Below, piece by piece: positions 14,005 through 19,420 of a stretch of DNA of 19,420 nt. The stretch comes from Parcubacteria group bacterium (GTDB lineage Bacteria > Patescibacteriota > Minisyncoccia > Phycocordibacterales > UBA2163): assembly GCA_016784285.1 (NCBI GenBank), contig JADHUX010000002.1:1-19420 (forward strand), read 5' to 3'. Under the pieces are notes generated by a model that made no database searches, had not been told where the DNA came from, and worked only from the letters and a program-made list of their open reading frames with translations. Both the position numbers and the translations under genes were made by a program. Position 1 is the first letter of the stretch; every line of letters starts with the position of its first letter.

Positions 14005-14693
14005 GCCCAAGCTTTTGCCTCTAGTGCATTTTGCGCGGCGGCTTGTTCTGCCTCTTGTTTGGACTTCCCTTCGCCTTTTGCTATCTCTTCATCACCTAGA
14101 AATACACATACTACGAAGTTTTTAGCATGGTCAGGACCTATCTCTTGCACTGTTTTATATTGCGGAGTTATACTCTCCTTCTCTTGCGCCACCTCTTGGA
14201 AACGGCTCTTAGCATCTTGCCATAGACCCTTCTCTACTATCTCATCTGTAAGTGGGAACAAATTCTTGGCTATGAAGTCTTTCGTAGCGTCATATCCTTG
14301 ATCAAGATAAAGTGCGCCTACAAACGATTCGAAAGTGTTTGCAAGTATATATTGCCTTGCGCGTCCAGTGTCTTTTGCCTCACCTTTTGAAAGTAATAGG
14401 AAGTCGTTCATACCAAGCTCACCTGCAACACTCGAAAGTGTAACAGTGTTTACAAGTGCAGCACGGTATGAAGTCAGATCCCCTTCTGGCTTTTTAGGAT
14501 ATTTCGCAAAAAGAAATTCTGTAACCACAAGCTCAAGCACAGCATCTCCCAAGAATTCTAGTCGCTCATTGTGATCCATTTTAAGACCTTTGTTTTCATT
14601 AAGATACGAGCGATGCAAAAACGCTTGCATAAGTAAATCCTTATTCTTGAACGTAATTCCTATTTTGTTTTCGAATGTATTAAAGTTATTCAT
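14001..14693 (-). CDS. rnc: Ribonuclease III
   Basis: Double-strand RNA endonuclease for rRNA and mRNA processing, 230 aa, normal length. The signature is NERLEFLGDAV, with E46 and D50 as metal ligands. The second cluster reads ILANTFESFVGALYLD: E122 matches the catalytic E117 of E. coli, but the position of D114 is Asn119. The C-terminal dsRNA-binding domain covers about residues 160-226 (SITPQYKTVQEIGPDH to KSKQEAEQAAAQNALE). The start ATG lies next to TAAAAT-like sequence with no ribosome site. It follows nusB-nudix on the same strand with a 101-base, very AT-rich gap. The function is firm. The Asn substitution may weaken one metal site, although it might be a lineage-wide variant. Confidence 0.96.
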   Translation of the reverse strand: MNNFNTFENKIGITFKNKDLLMQAFLHRSYLNENKGLKMDHNERLEFLGDAVLELVVTEFLFAKYPKKPEGDLTSYRAALVNTVTLSSVAGELGMNDFLLLSKGEAKDTGRARQYILANTFESFVGALYLDQGYDATKDFIAKNLFPLTDEIVEKGLWQDAKSRFQEVAQEKESITPQYKTVQEIGPDHAKNFVVCVFLGDEEIAKGEGKSKQEAEQAAAQNALEAKAWA

Positions 14694-14794
14694 AATATTT
14701 TATATATTCTCAATTTTTAATTTTATAATTTTTAATTTTTAAAATTTGAACATTAAGATTTATTTAAAAATTACAAAATTGGAAATTAAAAATT
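14694..14794. other. AT-rich gap between rnc and nusB
   Basis: The gap is nearly all A and T, with AATTTTTAATTTT-type words repeated in direct and inverted form. It can form weak hairpins; no gene or clear terminator is seen. Confidence 0.6.
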
Positions 14795-15709
14795 TTACTT
14801 TTTTAGAAGTATATTTACCGCTTTTGTTACTATCGGTAAAATATCGTCATAGAAGTTAAGCTCTGCAATTTCTTCAAGTTTAAACCATTTGGCATCATCC
14901 AGTCCTCCCTTTTCTGCAAGCTTAAGTTCTGTAAATTTTGATTCTGCCAAGAAGTATACAACTTGTTTCCTCATTTTGCCAATCTCAGGGTCAGATGCTA
15001 TATATTCGTTTTCTCCGAGCTTATCTTTGACCTCAACCTTTATACCGAGTTCTTCTTTTATCTTTTTAGCTGTACCCTTCTCTATATCATCTTTCTCGTC
15101 TATTCCTCCTTTTGACAGTGTCCAATGACCGAAGACATCGTGCACGAGTGCTAGGTAAATCTCGTCTTTGTCTTTTGCATATACTACTGCACCACCAAGC
15201 CTTTTGATCGGCATCTTTTCATACGGTACGTCTTCTATTTTCTTCTTAGTTTTTTTCTTAGAGACTTCGTCTTTACCTGGCTCACCCATCTCTTTATATA
15301 CTGCGCCAAGTACTCCGTTCACAAACCGTCCGCTAGACTCTCCACCAAATGTCTTTGCAAGTTCTATTGCTTCGTTAATAGCAACTTTGGCAGGTACTTC
15401 ACTCCTATCTGCAAAAAGAAGTTCAAACAGACCTATTCTCAAAATGTTTCTATCAACTATTGAAATCTTGTCTATAGGCCACTCAGGTGCAGCTTTAACT
15501 ATGATGTTATCTATGTCTTTTTGCTTTTCTAAAATACTATCTAGTAGCTCTTGCACAAAAGAAAAATCACCCATACCAGGGGCGAATTCTTCAATGTTAC
15601 GCAAGAGTGCGGTTTTAGTATCTTTTATTTTTTTCCCACCAACAAGACCGTTGAAATCTAATTCAAACAATGTTTGTAAAACTATTGATCTTGAAAGGTG
15701 CCTATTCAT
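14795..15709 (-). CDS. nusB: NusB antitermination factor fused to a Nudix domain
   Basis: 304 aa with two domains. Residues 1-148 are NusB, which binds boxA RNA with ribosomal protein S10 in rRNA antitermination: MNRHLSRSIVLQTLFELDF, then IDKISIVDRNILRIG and the closing helix GGESSGRFVNGVLGAVYKE. A lysine-rich linker (KKKTKKK) follows. Residues about 165-304 are a Nudix hydrolase domain with the box starting WTLSKGGIDEKDD and ending KKIKEELGI. In the box the usual RE is KK, and the second acidic position is Asp, so the catalytic base seems lost while the EE pair remains; activity is uncertain. There is no stop or frameshift between domains. NusB-Nudix fusions are, to my knowledge, seen in CPR bacteria. 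Upstream lies rpmF on the same strand. Confidence 0.93.
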   Translation of the reverse strand: MNRHLSRSIVLQTLFELDFNGLVGGKKIKDTKTALLRNIEEFAPGMGDFSFVQELLDSILEKQKDIDNIIVKAAPEWPIDKISIVDRNILRIGLFELLFADRSEVPAKVAINEAIELAKTFGGESSGRFVNGVLGAVYKEMGEPGKDEVSKKKTKKKIEDVPYEKMPIKRLGGAVVYAKDKDEIYLALVHDVFGHWTLSKGGIDEKDDIEKGTAKKIKEELGIKVEVKDKLGENEYIASDPEIGKMRKQVVYFLAESKFTELKLAEKGGLDDAKWFKLEEIAELNFYDDILPIVTKAVNILLKK

Positions 15710-15754
15710 GTTTAATATCTTACAATACTAACACTTTATATTTAAAATTTAAAA

Positions 15755-16051
15755 CTATTTCTTGGATAACTTTGTAGCGTCAAGAACTTTGTCTTCTGTT
15801 TGTTCTGGTTCTTTTGTTGCTTCTTCTCCTCGTGCTTTTGCTTTAGCTTTTGCTTTTTCTTGCTTTTTCTCAAGTTTAGCTGCTACATCCACCACTACTC
15901 TACCTCTATATCTTCCGCAAGATGCACACATAGTATGACGTTTTGTAGGAGCTTTACAGTCCGGACACAAAGAAAACCGCGGCTCTTTTAGCGCGTGGTG
16001 TGACCGCCTATTGGCAGTATGGCTTCTTGTATGTCTCATTCGTACTGTCAT
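15755..16051 (-). CDS. rpmF: Ribosomal protein L32 with a charged C-terminal extension
   Basis: Large-subunit zinc protein, 98 aa where 55-60 is typical. The N-terminus reads MTVRMRHTRSHTANRRSHH, the L32 signature. The zinc site is CPDC with CASC (CxxC-x11-CxxC). After residue 55 a long Lys/Ala/Glu-rich tail follows (KKQEKAKAKAKARGEEATKE), disordered or helical. An upstream in-frame ATG (16099) was rejected because it overlaps the rnhB end and the promoter, and because the L32 signature starts later; the ATG four codons downstream (MRHTRSH) is possible. TATAGT ends 9 bases before the chosen ATG and there is no ribosome site, so the message is probably leaderless. It lies upstream of nusB-nudix on the same strand. 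Confidence 0.93.
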   Translation of the reverse strand: MTVRMRHTRSHTANRRSHHALKEPRFSLCPDCKAPTKRHTMCASCGRYRGRVVVDVAAKLEKKQEKAKAKAKARGEEATKEPEQTEDKVLDATKLSKK

Positions 16052-16060
16052 ATAAGGAGT

Positions 16061-16066
16061 ACTATA
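16061..16066 (-). promoter_or_regulatory. rpmF -10 box, leaderless-type
   Basis: TATAGT on the minus strand ends 9 bases before the rpmF ATG at 16051. Confidence 0.45.
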
Positions 16067-16097
16067 CCAAAATAGGCCGATTTTGGCAACATTTATC

Positions 16098-16119
16098 ACT
16101 CTTGAATTAATTCAAGAGT
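16098..16119. terminator. 22-bp palindrome at the rnhB 3' end
   Basis: ACTCTTGAATT and its exact reverse complement abut, with the CTCTTGAATTAA unit also repeated in tandem into the rnhB stop. No T-tract follows on the minus strand, so terminator function is uncertain. Confidence 0.5.
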
Positions 16120-16757
16120 TAATTCAAGAGTTTTTTCAAGAAACTACGCCTATGAATATTACAAAGTCCATGCTTTTTGAGCATTTCATAATGTAGCTTT
16201 GTACCGTAGCCTTTATGTTTATCAAAGTTATATTCTGGGTATTTTTTCGCTAAATCTACTATATATCTATCTCTACTTACTTTCGCTACTATTGATGCAA
16301 GTGATATTACCGGCTCTTTCTCGTCCCCTTTTACTATAGTTTCCTGATTTTTAAATTCTTTCGGCGCTTTTAAATTGCCGTCTAGAAGTACTAGGCATTC
16401 TTCTGGGTTTTTATTGAAACTTACAAATATTTTTTCTATAGCCATATTTATAGCAGGTATTATTCCTTTAGTATCTATAACTTTATTACTTGAAAATGCT
16501 ACTGCACTTTCCAAGGGTAATTCTTGCATATTCTCAAACCATTCTTCTCTTTTCTTTTCACTTAATTTCTTAGAGTCTTTTAAATTGTTGCTCCTCAAGG
16601 TCTCACCTCCGTCCGCTTCACTCCCCGAGGAAAGACCTTTTCCCGCAACAAACTTTTCATATTCTTCTTTTAAAAACAGTACAGCCCCCACTGAAACGGG
16701 TCCAGCCAGAGGCCCACGTCCTGCTTCGTCTATGCCTATGATATATTTATGTTTCAT
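16119..16757 (-). CDS. rnhB: Ribonuclease HII carrying an in-frame 19-codon repeat insertion
   Basis: Removes RNA from RNA-DNA hybrids, including single ribonucleotides. 212 aa. The active site is D10/E11 in GIDEAGRGPLAGPV, an Asp in VLLDGNL, and the later acidic motif ASIVAKVSRDR; all are present. Residues 38-56 are encoded exactly by the 57-bp palindromic element, reading AGKGLSSGSEADGGETLRS. Removing them joins V37 to N57 and gives EKFVNNLKDSKKLSEKK, a normal RNase HII loop. The element therefore entered without breaking the frame; the inserted loop lies away from catalytic residues in sequence. The start ATG follows TATACT by six bases, so the message seems leaderless. The gene diverges from the DGR target gene. 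Confidence 0.96.
   Translation of the reverse strand: MKHKYIIGIDEAGRGPLAGPVSVGAVLFLKEEYEKFVAGKGLSSGSEADGGETLRSNNLKDSKKLSEKKREEWFENMQELPLESAVAFSSNKVIDTKGIIPAINMAIEKIFVSFNKNPEECLVLLDGNLKAPKEFKNQETIVKGDEKEPVISLASIVAKVSRDRYIVDLAKKYPEYNFDKHKGYGTKLHYEMLKKHGLCNIHRRSFLKKLLN
16590..16646. repeat. 57-bp palindromic element inside rnhB
   Basis: On the minus strand the core again starts GCGGGAAAAGGTCTTTCCTC and ends GAGGTGAGACCTTGAGGAGC. It is the same length as the smc-leader copy, with two differences near the loop. Flanks TTGTT and AACAA (16585-16589 and 16647-16651) are complementary and differ from those of the other copies. Confidence 0.92.
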
Positions 16758-16763
16758 TATATA

Positions 16764-16769
16764 AGTATA
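16764..16769 (-). promoter_or_regulatory. rnhB -10 box, leaderless-type
   Basis: TATACT on the minus strand, six bases before the rnhB ATG; transcription would start at or beside the start codon. Confidence 0.5.
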
Positions 16770-16792
16770 ACATTAAGTTTTTTATAAAAAAT

Positions 16793-16820
16793 TTGACATT
16801 TTTTGACAATCGTGTATACT
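16793..16820 (+). promoter_or_regulatory. Promoter of the DGR target gene
   Basis: TTGACA (16793-16798) and TATACT (16815-16820), 16 bases apart. A second TTGACA at 16803 could pair with TAATAT at 16828 (19 bases). The leader to the ATG at 16924 is about 97 bases and contains the complementary words CCTGTA and TTTACGGG-like sequence, so it may fold. Confidence 0.65.
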
Positions 16821-16923
16821 TAATGTGTAATATGTTCTTTGATATACTCGTCTCATAGTGAGAAGAGTCGCTTACCCTGTAGCGTTTACGGGACTATACA
16901 ATTTATGGAAAGAGAGGCATACG

Positions 16924-17715
16924 ATGGATATCGCAAACCTTGATACTTCTGCACTTGATACAGCAGCAAAGTTTTTTCGTACAATGCAGAAAGCTGGAGC
17001 AAATCTTACTGGACCAATGCAAGACAGAACGAAACGACGAAATTTTGTTGAGTATTTGGAAAAGGGCTGTCCGAAAATCAATGACAACGGAGAGGTGGTC
17101 ACAAACCAACTCCCCGAAGGTCACGAACTTGCTCGTCTCATTCTCGGCGACGATTACATCACACCCGAGGAAATGGCAGAAGCCTATAGCTTCAACTACA
17201 CAGAAGAACAACTAGAACATTTCGAAAATACTCTGCCAGATATGGAGAAATTACTTCAACATCGCCAAGATGACTCCATATTGTACCCCCAACCTTCAGT
17301 GGAGCAGTGTTTAGTTGAGTTAGTTGTAATGAACGATTTTCAACTTGAAGGTCGTTGGTTTAACGAACAGAAACAGAAATTTGCTCACGAGGACAAGACA
17401 TCAGCTGGAGGATGGCTCTCACTAAGAAAGAATGGGTACCCAGGGTCTTTTAACGAAACATGGCAAACACAAAAGGAACTTTTGTCCGAAGACGAAAGAG
17501 TCCCAAATGTAGCTGAGGCATATTGTGGCTTCTCCGCATATCACAAGATACGTGGGGTCTGGTTGCTTAAAAATAAGTACCTCAGAACATTGTCTGTTTC
17601 TGCGGGCGGTCGCCGCGTCGACGTCGGTGGCTTCGGCGGAGTCGGTCTCAGCGTCGGCGGCTACTGGGACGGCAGCCGTGGCGGTGGCCTCGGCGTTTCG
17701 TCTGCTCGGAAATGA
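16924..17715 (+). CDS. DGR target protein with C-terminal variable region
   Basis: 263 aa from the ATG, preceded by AGAGAGG as ribosome site; an in-frame GTG at 16858 was rejected. The N-terminal part starts MDIANLDTSALDTAAKFF and is acidic and helical, with no signal peptide or membrane segment; its family is not recognised. From about residue 165 the sequence resembles the C-type-lectin-like (formylglycine-enzyme-type) fold of DGR targets: GRWFNEQ, GGWLSLRKNGYPGSF, then RGVWLLKNKYLR. Residues 225-262 are the variable region. It is glycine-rich and keeps the scaffold residues YWD and SAR. In the template frame the same stretch would be Asn/Asp-rich (for example GLNVNNYWDDNRNGDIG). The role is inferred to be a ligand-binding protein whose surface is diversified; the ligand is unknown. 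Confidence 0.88.
   Translation: MDIANLDTSALDTAAKFFRTMQKAGANLTGPMQDRTKRRNFVEYLEKGCPKINDNGEVVTNQLPEGHELARLILGDDYITPEEMAEAYSFNYTEEQLEHFENTLPDMEKLLQHRQDDSILYPQPSVEQCLVELVVMNDFQLEGRWFNEQKQKFAHEDKTSAGGWLSLRKNGYPGSFNETWQTQKELLSEDERVPNVAEAYCGFSAYHKIRGVWLLKNKYLRTLSVSAGGRRVDVGGFGGVGLSVGGYWDGSRGGGLGVSSARK
17597..17710 (+). repeat. DGR variable repeat (VR)
   Basis: 114 bp, aligned without gaps to 18094-18207. It differs at 21 positions, 16 of them where the template has A (14 to G, one to T at 17642, one to C at 17689). It contains no adenine that is absent from the template. It ends two bases before the stop codon, the usual place for a VR. Confidence 0.95.
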
Positions 17716-17788
17716 ATCTTGATTGCTTGAATACTTGATATTTTTGTATTTTTGAACCTTTATTTGGGCGAAGCCCTCGCTACAATTT

Positions 17789-17822
17789 GGACCTCTCGCC
17801 GTTTGGCTGGAGGTCCTTTTTT
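17789..17822 (+). terminator. Terminator after the DGR target gene
   Basis: GGACCTC (17789-17795) pairs with GAGGTCC (17810-17816), with an inner GCC/GGC pair around a GTTT loop, and six T follow. The short GGGC-GAA-GCCC hairpin at 17766-17776 lies just before it, close to the VR, where some DGRs carry a hairpin. Confidence 0.85.
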
Positions 17823-18093
17823 ATGCTATTATCTTATTATACTTGCTCGTGTAGATGCGACTATTGGTTTCATCTCGCAAGTGTTTCTACTTGAAACATT
17901 GCCGGAATATTTTTGTCTAATGGATAAAAGTAGTGTGCAATTCAGGATAGGATTTGATTTCTTGTCTGTTTCTAATAGAGGTCTTATTTATATTCTAATA
18001 AGTACTCTTGAATAAAATACAAGAGCAAGAAGATGCTCTATTGCCAATAGAGACTATACTCAAGCTCTGATGCCACGGAGAGAAGCAGGCATA
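17823..18093 (+). other. Non-coding leader of the template repeat with overlapping hairpins
   Basis: No credible gene is seen; an accessory avd gene, often found here in DGRs, is absent. The last 90 bases can form three overlapping stems: CTCTTG with CAAGAG (18005-18010/18020-18025), AGAGCA with TGCTCT (18022-18027/18034-18039), and CTCTATT with AATAGAG (18036-18042/18046-18052). Each shares bases with the next, so they exclude one another. A promoter for the template RNA is not obvious; TTGAAA with TCTAAT near 17890-17920 has poor spacing. Confidence 0.5.
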
Positions 18094-18207
18094 TTTCTGC
18101 AGACGGTTGCCGCGTCAACGTCGGTCGCTTCGACGGAGACGGTCTCAACGTCAACAACTACTGGGACGACAACCGTAATGGTGACATCGGGGTCTCGTCT
18201 GCTCGGA
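18094..18207 (+). repeat. DGR template repeat (TR)
   Basis: 114 bp matching the VR, with 23 adenines clustered in AAC and GAC codons when read in the target frame. Such codons give wide amino-acid choice when A is randomised. The IMH-like 3' end, TCTCGTCTGCTCGGA, differs from the VR end at 18191 and 18194. The reverse transcriptase remnant begins directly after it, without the usual spacer. Confidence 0.95.
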
Positions 18208-18537
18208 TATCAAGTCTTTTTCTTCAAAACCGCTTTTCTTAATAAAGAATTGAAACTAATCCTTCATCCAAACAAAGTTTCTATTCATAAACTTCATAAT
18301 GGTATTGACTATCTTGGCTATATCGTTCTACCTCATTACAAACTTTTGCGTACCAAAACCAAGAATAGGATTTACAAAAATCTGAAACGAAGAATATTAG
18401 AATATAAAACTAAAAAGATTAGTGAAAATACAGTTGAGCGGTCTTTGCAATCCTACTTAGGAGCTCTTTCTCACTCTAATAGTTATAATGTAGGTGAAGA
18501 TTTGAAGAATAAGCTGTGGTTTTGGTTAAATGAATAA
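18208..18537 (+). pseudogene. DGR reverse transcriptase, C-terminal remnant
   Basis: 109 aa of uninterrupted C-terminal sequence: LNKELKLILHPNKV, then GIDYLGYIVLPHYKLLRTKT, and QSYLGALSHSN near the end. These match the palm-to-thumb and thumb region of DGR and group II-like reverse transcriptases as I know them. The fingers and catalytic palm (the YADD-type motif), about 240 residues or 700 bases, are missing. The frame upstream runs through the TR and is meaningless there, so translation of the remnant is doubtful. A deletion joined the TR end to the middle of the gene, or the assembly lost a segment. The codon structure downstream is intact, so the loss looks recent. Confidence 0.85.
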
Positions 18538-18562
18538 AAATGACAACTTCCCAATAAGTATA

Positions 18563-18571
18563 CCCCCCCCC
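18563..18571 (+). repeat. Run of nine C
   Basis: A homopolymer C9 in an AT-rich gap just after the RT remnant; prone to slippage or sequencing error. Confidence 0.8.
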
Positions 18572-18603
18572 GTAGCGACTTTGGCAAGTGGTTATATTAT
18601 TTC

Positions 18604-18666
18604 GCTCCTCAAGGTCGCACCTCCCTGCTCCACTTCGTTACACGATGAGGAACGACCTTTTCCCGC
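18604..18666. repeat. Palindromic element, 63-bp copy after the DGR
   Basis: On the minus strand it starts GCGGGAAAAGGTCGTTCCTC and ends GAGGTGCGACCTTGAGGAGC, with a six-base longer loop than the copies at 13430 and 16590. The stem base pair that is T-A in those copies is G-C here. Flanks TTTC (18600-18603) and G-c-AAA pair with one bulge. Confidence 0.88.
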
Positions 18667-18686
18667 GCAAAACTTGACACGTTTGA

Positions 18687-18692
18687 TATAAT
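18687..18692 (+). promoter_or_regulatory. -10 box of the DUF3179 gene, leaderless-type
   Basis: TATAAT ends six bases before the ATG at 18699. A TTGACA at 18674-18679 is only 7 bases upstream, too close to serve as its -35 box. Confidence 0.5.
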
Positions 18693-18698
18693 AAAAGA

Positions 18699-19420
18699 AT
18701 GAAATTTCCAATAATTATATTAATAATAGTAATAGCTGGGGTCGGTTTTCTATTTTATAGAAATTCTAACCAGTTCCCTCTCCCAGAAGGAGAAAGTGTT
18801 ACAAAAACTAAAAATACTATTATGAAAGAAACAGAAAAATCCACAAAAACAATTTCAGAGACAGATGGTACAAAACACTCTATACCACTTAACGAAATCC
18901 TCTCTGGTGGTCCTGGAAAAGACGGCATACCTTCTATAGATAATCCTAAATTTGTATCTACAAAAGATGCTGACGAATATCTTACTGATACTGATGTTGG
19001 ACTCGGGCTTGTATTTAATGGTGTGGAAAGGTTTTATCCATATCAAGTACTCGTATGGCATGAGATCGTGAACGACAATATAAAAAATGACCGAGTACTT
19101 GTAACGTACTGCCCACTTTGTGCGACAGGTATTGTCTTTGATCCTAAAGTAAACGGAGTAGCTCAAGAGTTTGGTGTATCTGGTAAACTCTGGCAATCAA
19201 ACCTACTTATGTATAACCGCACAGCAATAGAGGAAGATGAATCACTTTGGTCACAAGTCTTAGGTGAAGCTGTACTTGGTGTCTCTACAGGACAAAAGCT
19301 AAAGGTATTACCAGCTGATACTGTACAGTATGGTGCTTGGAAAAAGGCGCATCCTAATACAGAAATACTCTCTCGTGAGACCGGAGCTATAAGAAACTAT
19401 GGACGTGATCCATATGGAGG
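18699..19420 (+). CDS. DUF3179 family protein, membrane-anchored or secreted (3' end outside window)
   Basis: 240 codons are visible and the gene runs off the right edge. The N-terminus MKFPIIILIIVIAGVGFLFY is a single hydrophobic segment, so the protein is a membrane anchor or exported. A Thr/Lys/Glu-rich linker follows, then the DUF3179 domain: YPYQVLVWHEIVND (about 116-129), VTYCPLCATGIVFD with its CPLC pair, FGVSGKLWQSNLLMY, SLWSQVLGEAVLG, and TGAIRNYGRDPYGG at the edge. The family's function is not established as far as I know; the conserved CPLC and acidic/His residues might bind metal. There is no lipobox. The start follows a -10 box by six bases. Confidence 0.92.
   Translation, partial: MKFPIIILIIVIAGVGFLFYRNSNQFPLPEGESVTKTKNTIMKETEKSTKTISETDGTKHSIPLNEILSGGPGKDGIPSIDNPKFVSTKDADEYLTDTDVGLGLVFNGVERFYPYQVLVWHEIVNDNIKNDRVLVTYCPLCATGIVFDPKVNGVAQEFGVSGKLWQSNLLMYNRTAIEEDESLWSQVLGEAVLGVSTGQKLKVLPADTVQYGAWKKAHPNTEILSRETGAIRNYGRDPYG

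Noticed and set aside
14694..14794. AT-rich inverted repeats between rnc and nusB as a possible origin or element
   Set aside because: Low complexity explains them; there are no DnaA-box-like clusters and no perfect long stem.
16052..16099. Longer start of rpmF
   Set aside because: It would overlap the promoter-like TATAGT and the palindrome at the rnhB end; L32 proteins start near MTVRMRHTRSH.
16858..16923. GTG start giving 22 more residues on the DGR target
   Set aside because: There is no ribosome site before it; the ATG at 16924 has AGAGAGG upstream. The stretch is more likely leader.
17752..18015. Open frame of 87 codons between VR and TR, possible avd gene
   Set aside because: It runs through the terminator at 17789-17822, has no ribosome site or ATG start, and the sequence is not like the four-helix Avd protein.
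18070..18207. Apparent N-terminal extension of the RT frame, Thr/Ser/Val-rich
   Set aside because: It is the template repeat read in a different frame; the low-complexity sequence comes from repeated ACG and TCA words.
1..19420. CRISPR array, tRNA, rRNA or riboswitch
   Set aside because: No regularly spaced repeats, cloverleaf or known aptamer pattern was recognised by eye; a tRNAscan or Infernal search could still find a short RNA.

Overview
ORGANISM. The window looks like a Patescibacteria/CPR (Parcubacteria-type) genome. It is AT-rich and carries pared-down housekeeping proteins: PheT without editing domain, short PheS, ThrRS without TGS, and a ~750-residue SMC. It also has a NusB-Nudix fusion, endonuclease III lacking two Fe-S cysteines, and genes whose -10 box sits right at the start codon. 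The taxon is an inference from these traits; no rRNA is present. LAYOUT. nth (-) and dnaE (+) diverge at the left. A 337-base spacer follows with the dnaE terminator, a compound palindromic repeat and two perfect palindromes. Then come a small gene (-), thrS (+), a 57-aa zinc-ribbon gene (-), gyrB (-), pheT and pheS (-), a 77-aa CxxC protein (-), smc (-), a 113-aa protein (-), rnc, nusB-nudix, rpmF and rnhB (all -). From 16758 on, the + strand carries an accessory island: a diversity-generating retroelement (DGR) target gene with its variable repeat (VR), a terminator, the template repeat (TR) and a truncated reverse transcriptase. After another palindromic repeat, a DUF3179 gene runs off the right edge. 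HOW IT WORKS TOGETHER. The core genes serve replication, repair and chromosome handling (dnaE, gyrB, smc, nth, rnhB), tRNA charging (thrS, pheST), and ribosome or RNA maturation (rpmF, rnc, nusB). MAIN OBSERVATIONS. (1) The DGR: a 114-bp VR/TR pair differs at 16 of 23 template adenines but only 5 of 91 other positions. The RT keeps only its last ~109 residues, so the system looks dead, newly disabled, or dependent on an RT elsewhere. (2) A mobile-looking 57-bp hairpin element sits exactly in frame inside rnhB (19 codons) and again in the smc leader; longer copies lie at 18604-18666 and 3933-4062. Paired positions covary and flanks are self-complementary, as if it inserts at palindrome centres. 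(3) A 16-bp palindrome occurs six times; all four genic copies are read as Pro-Pro-Ala-Gly-Gly. (4) Small genes with strong Shine-Dalgarno sites, mostly with their own promoter and hairpin, sit between housekeeping genes that seem leaderless. No rRNA, tRNA, CRISPR array or transposase gene was recognised.
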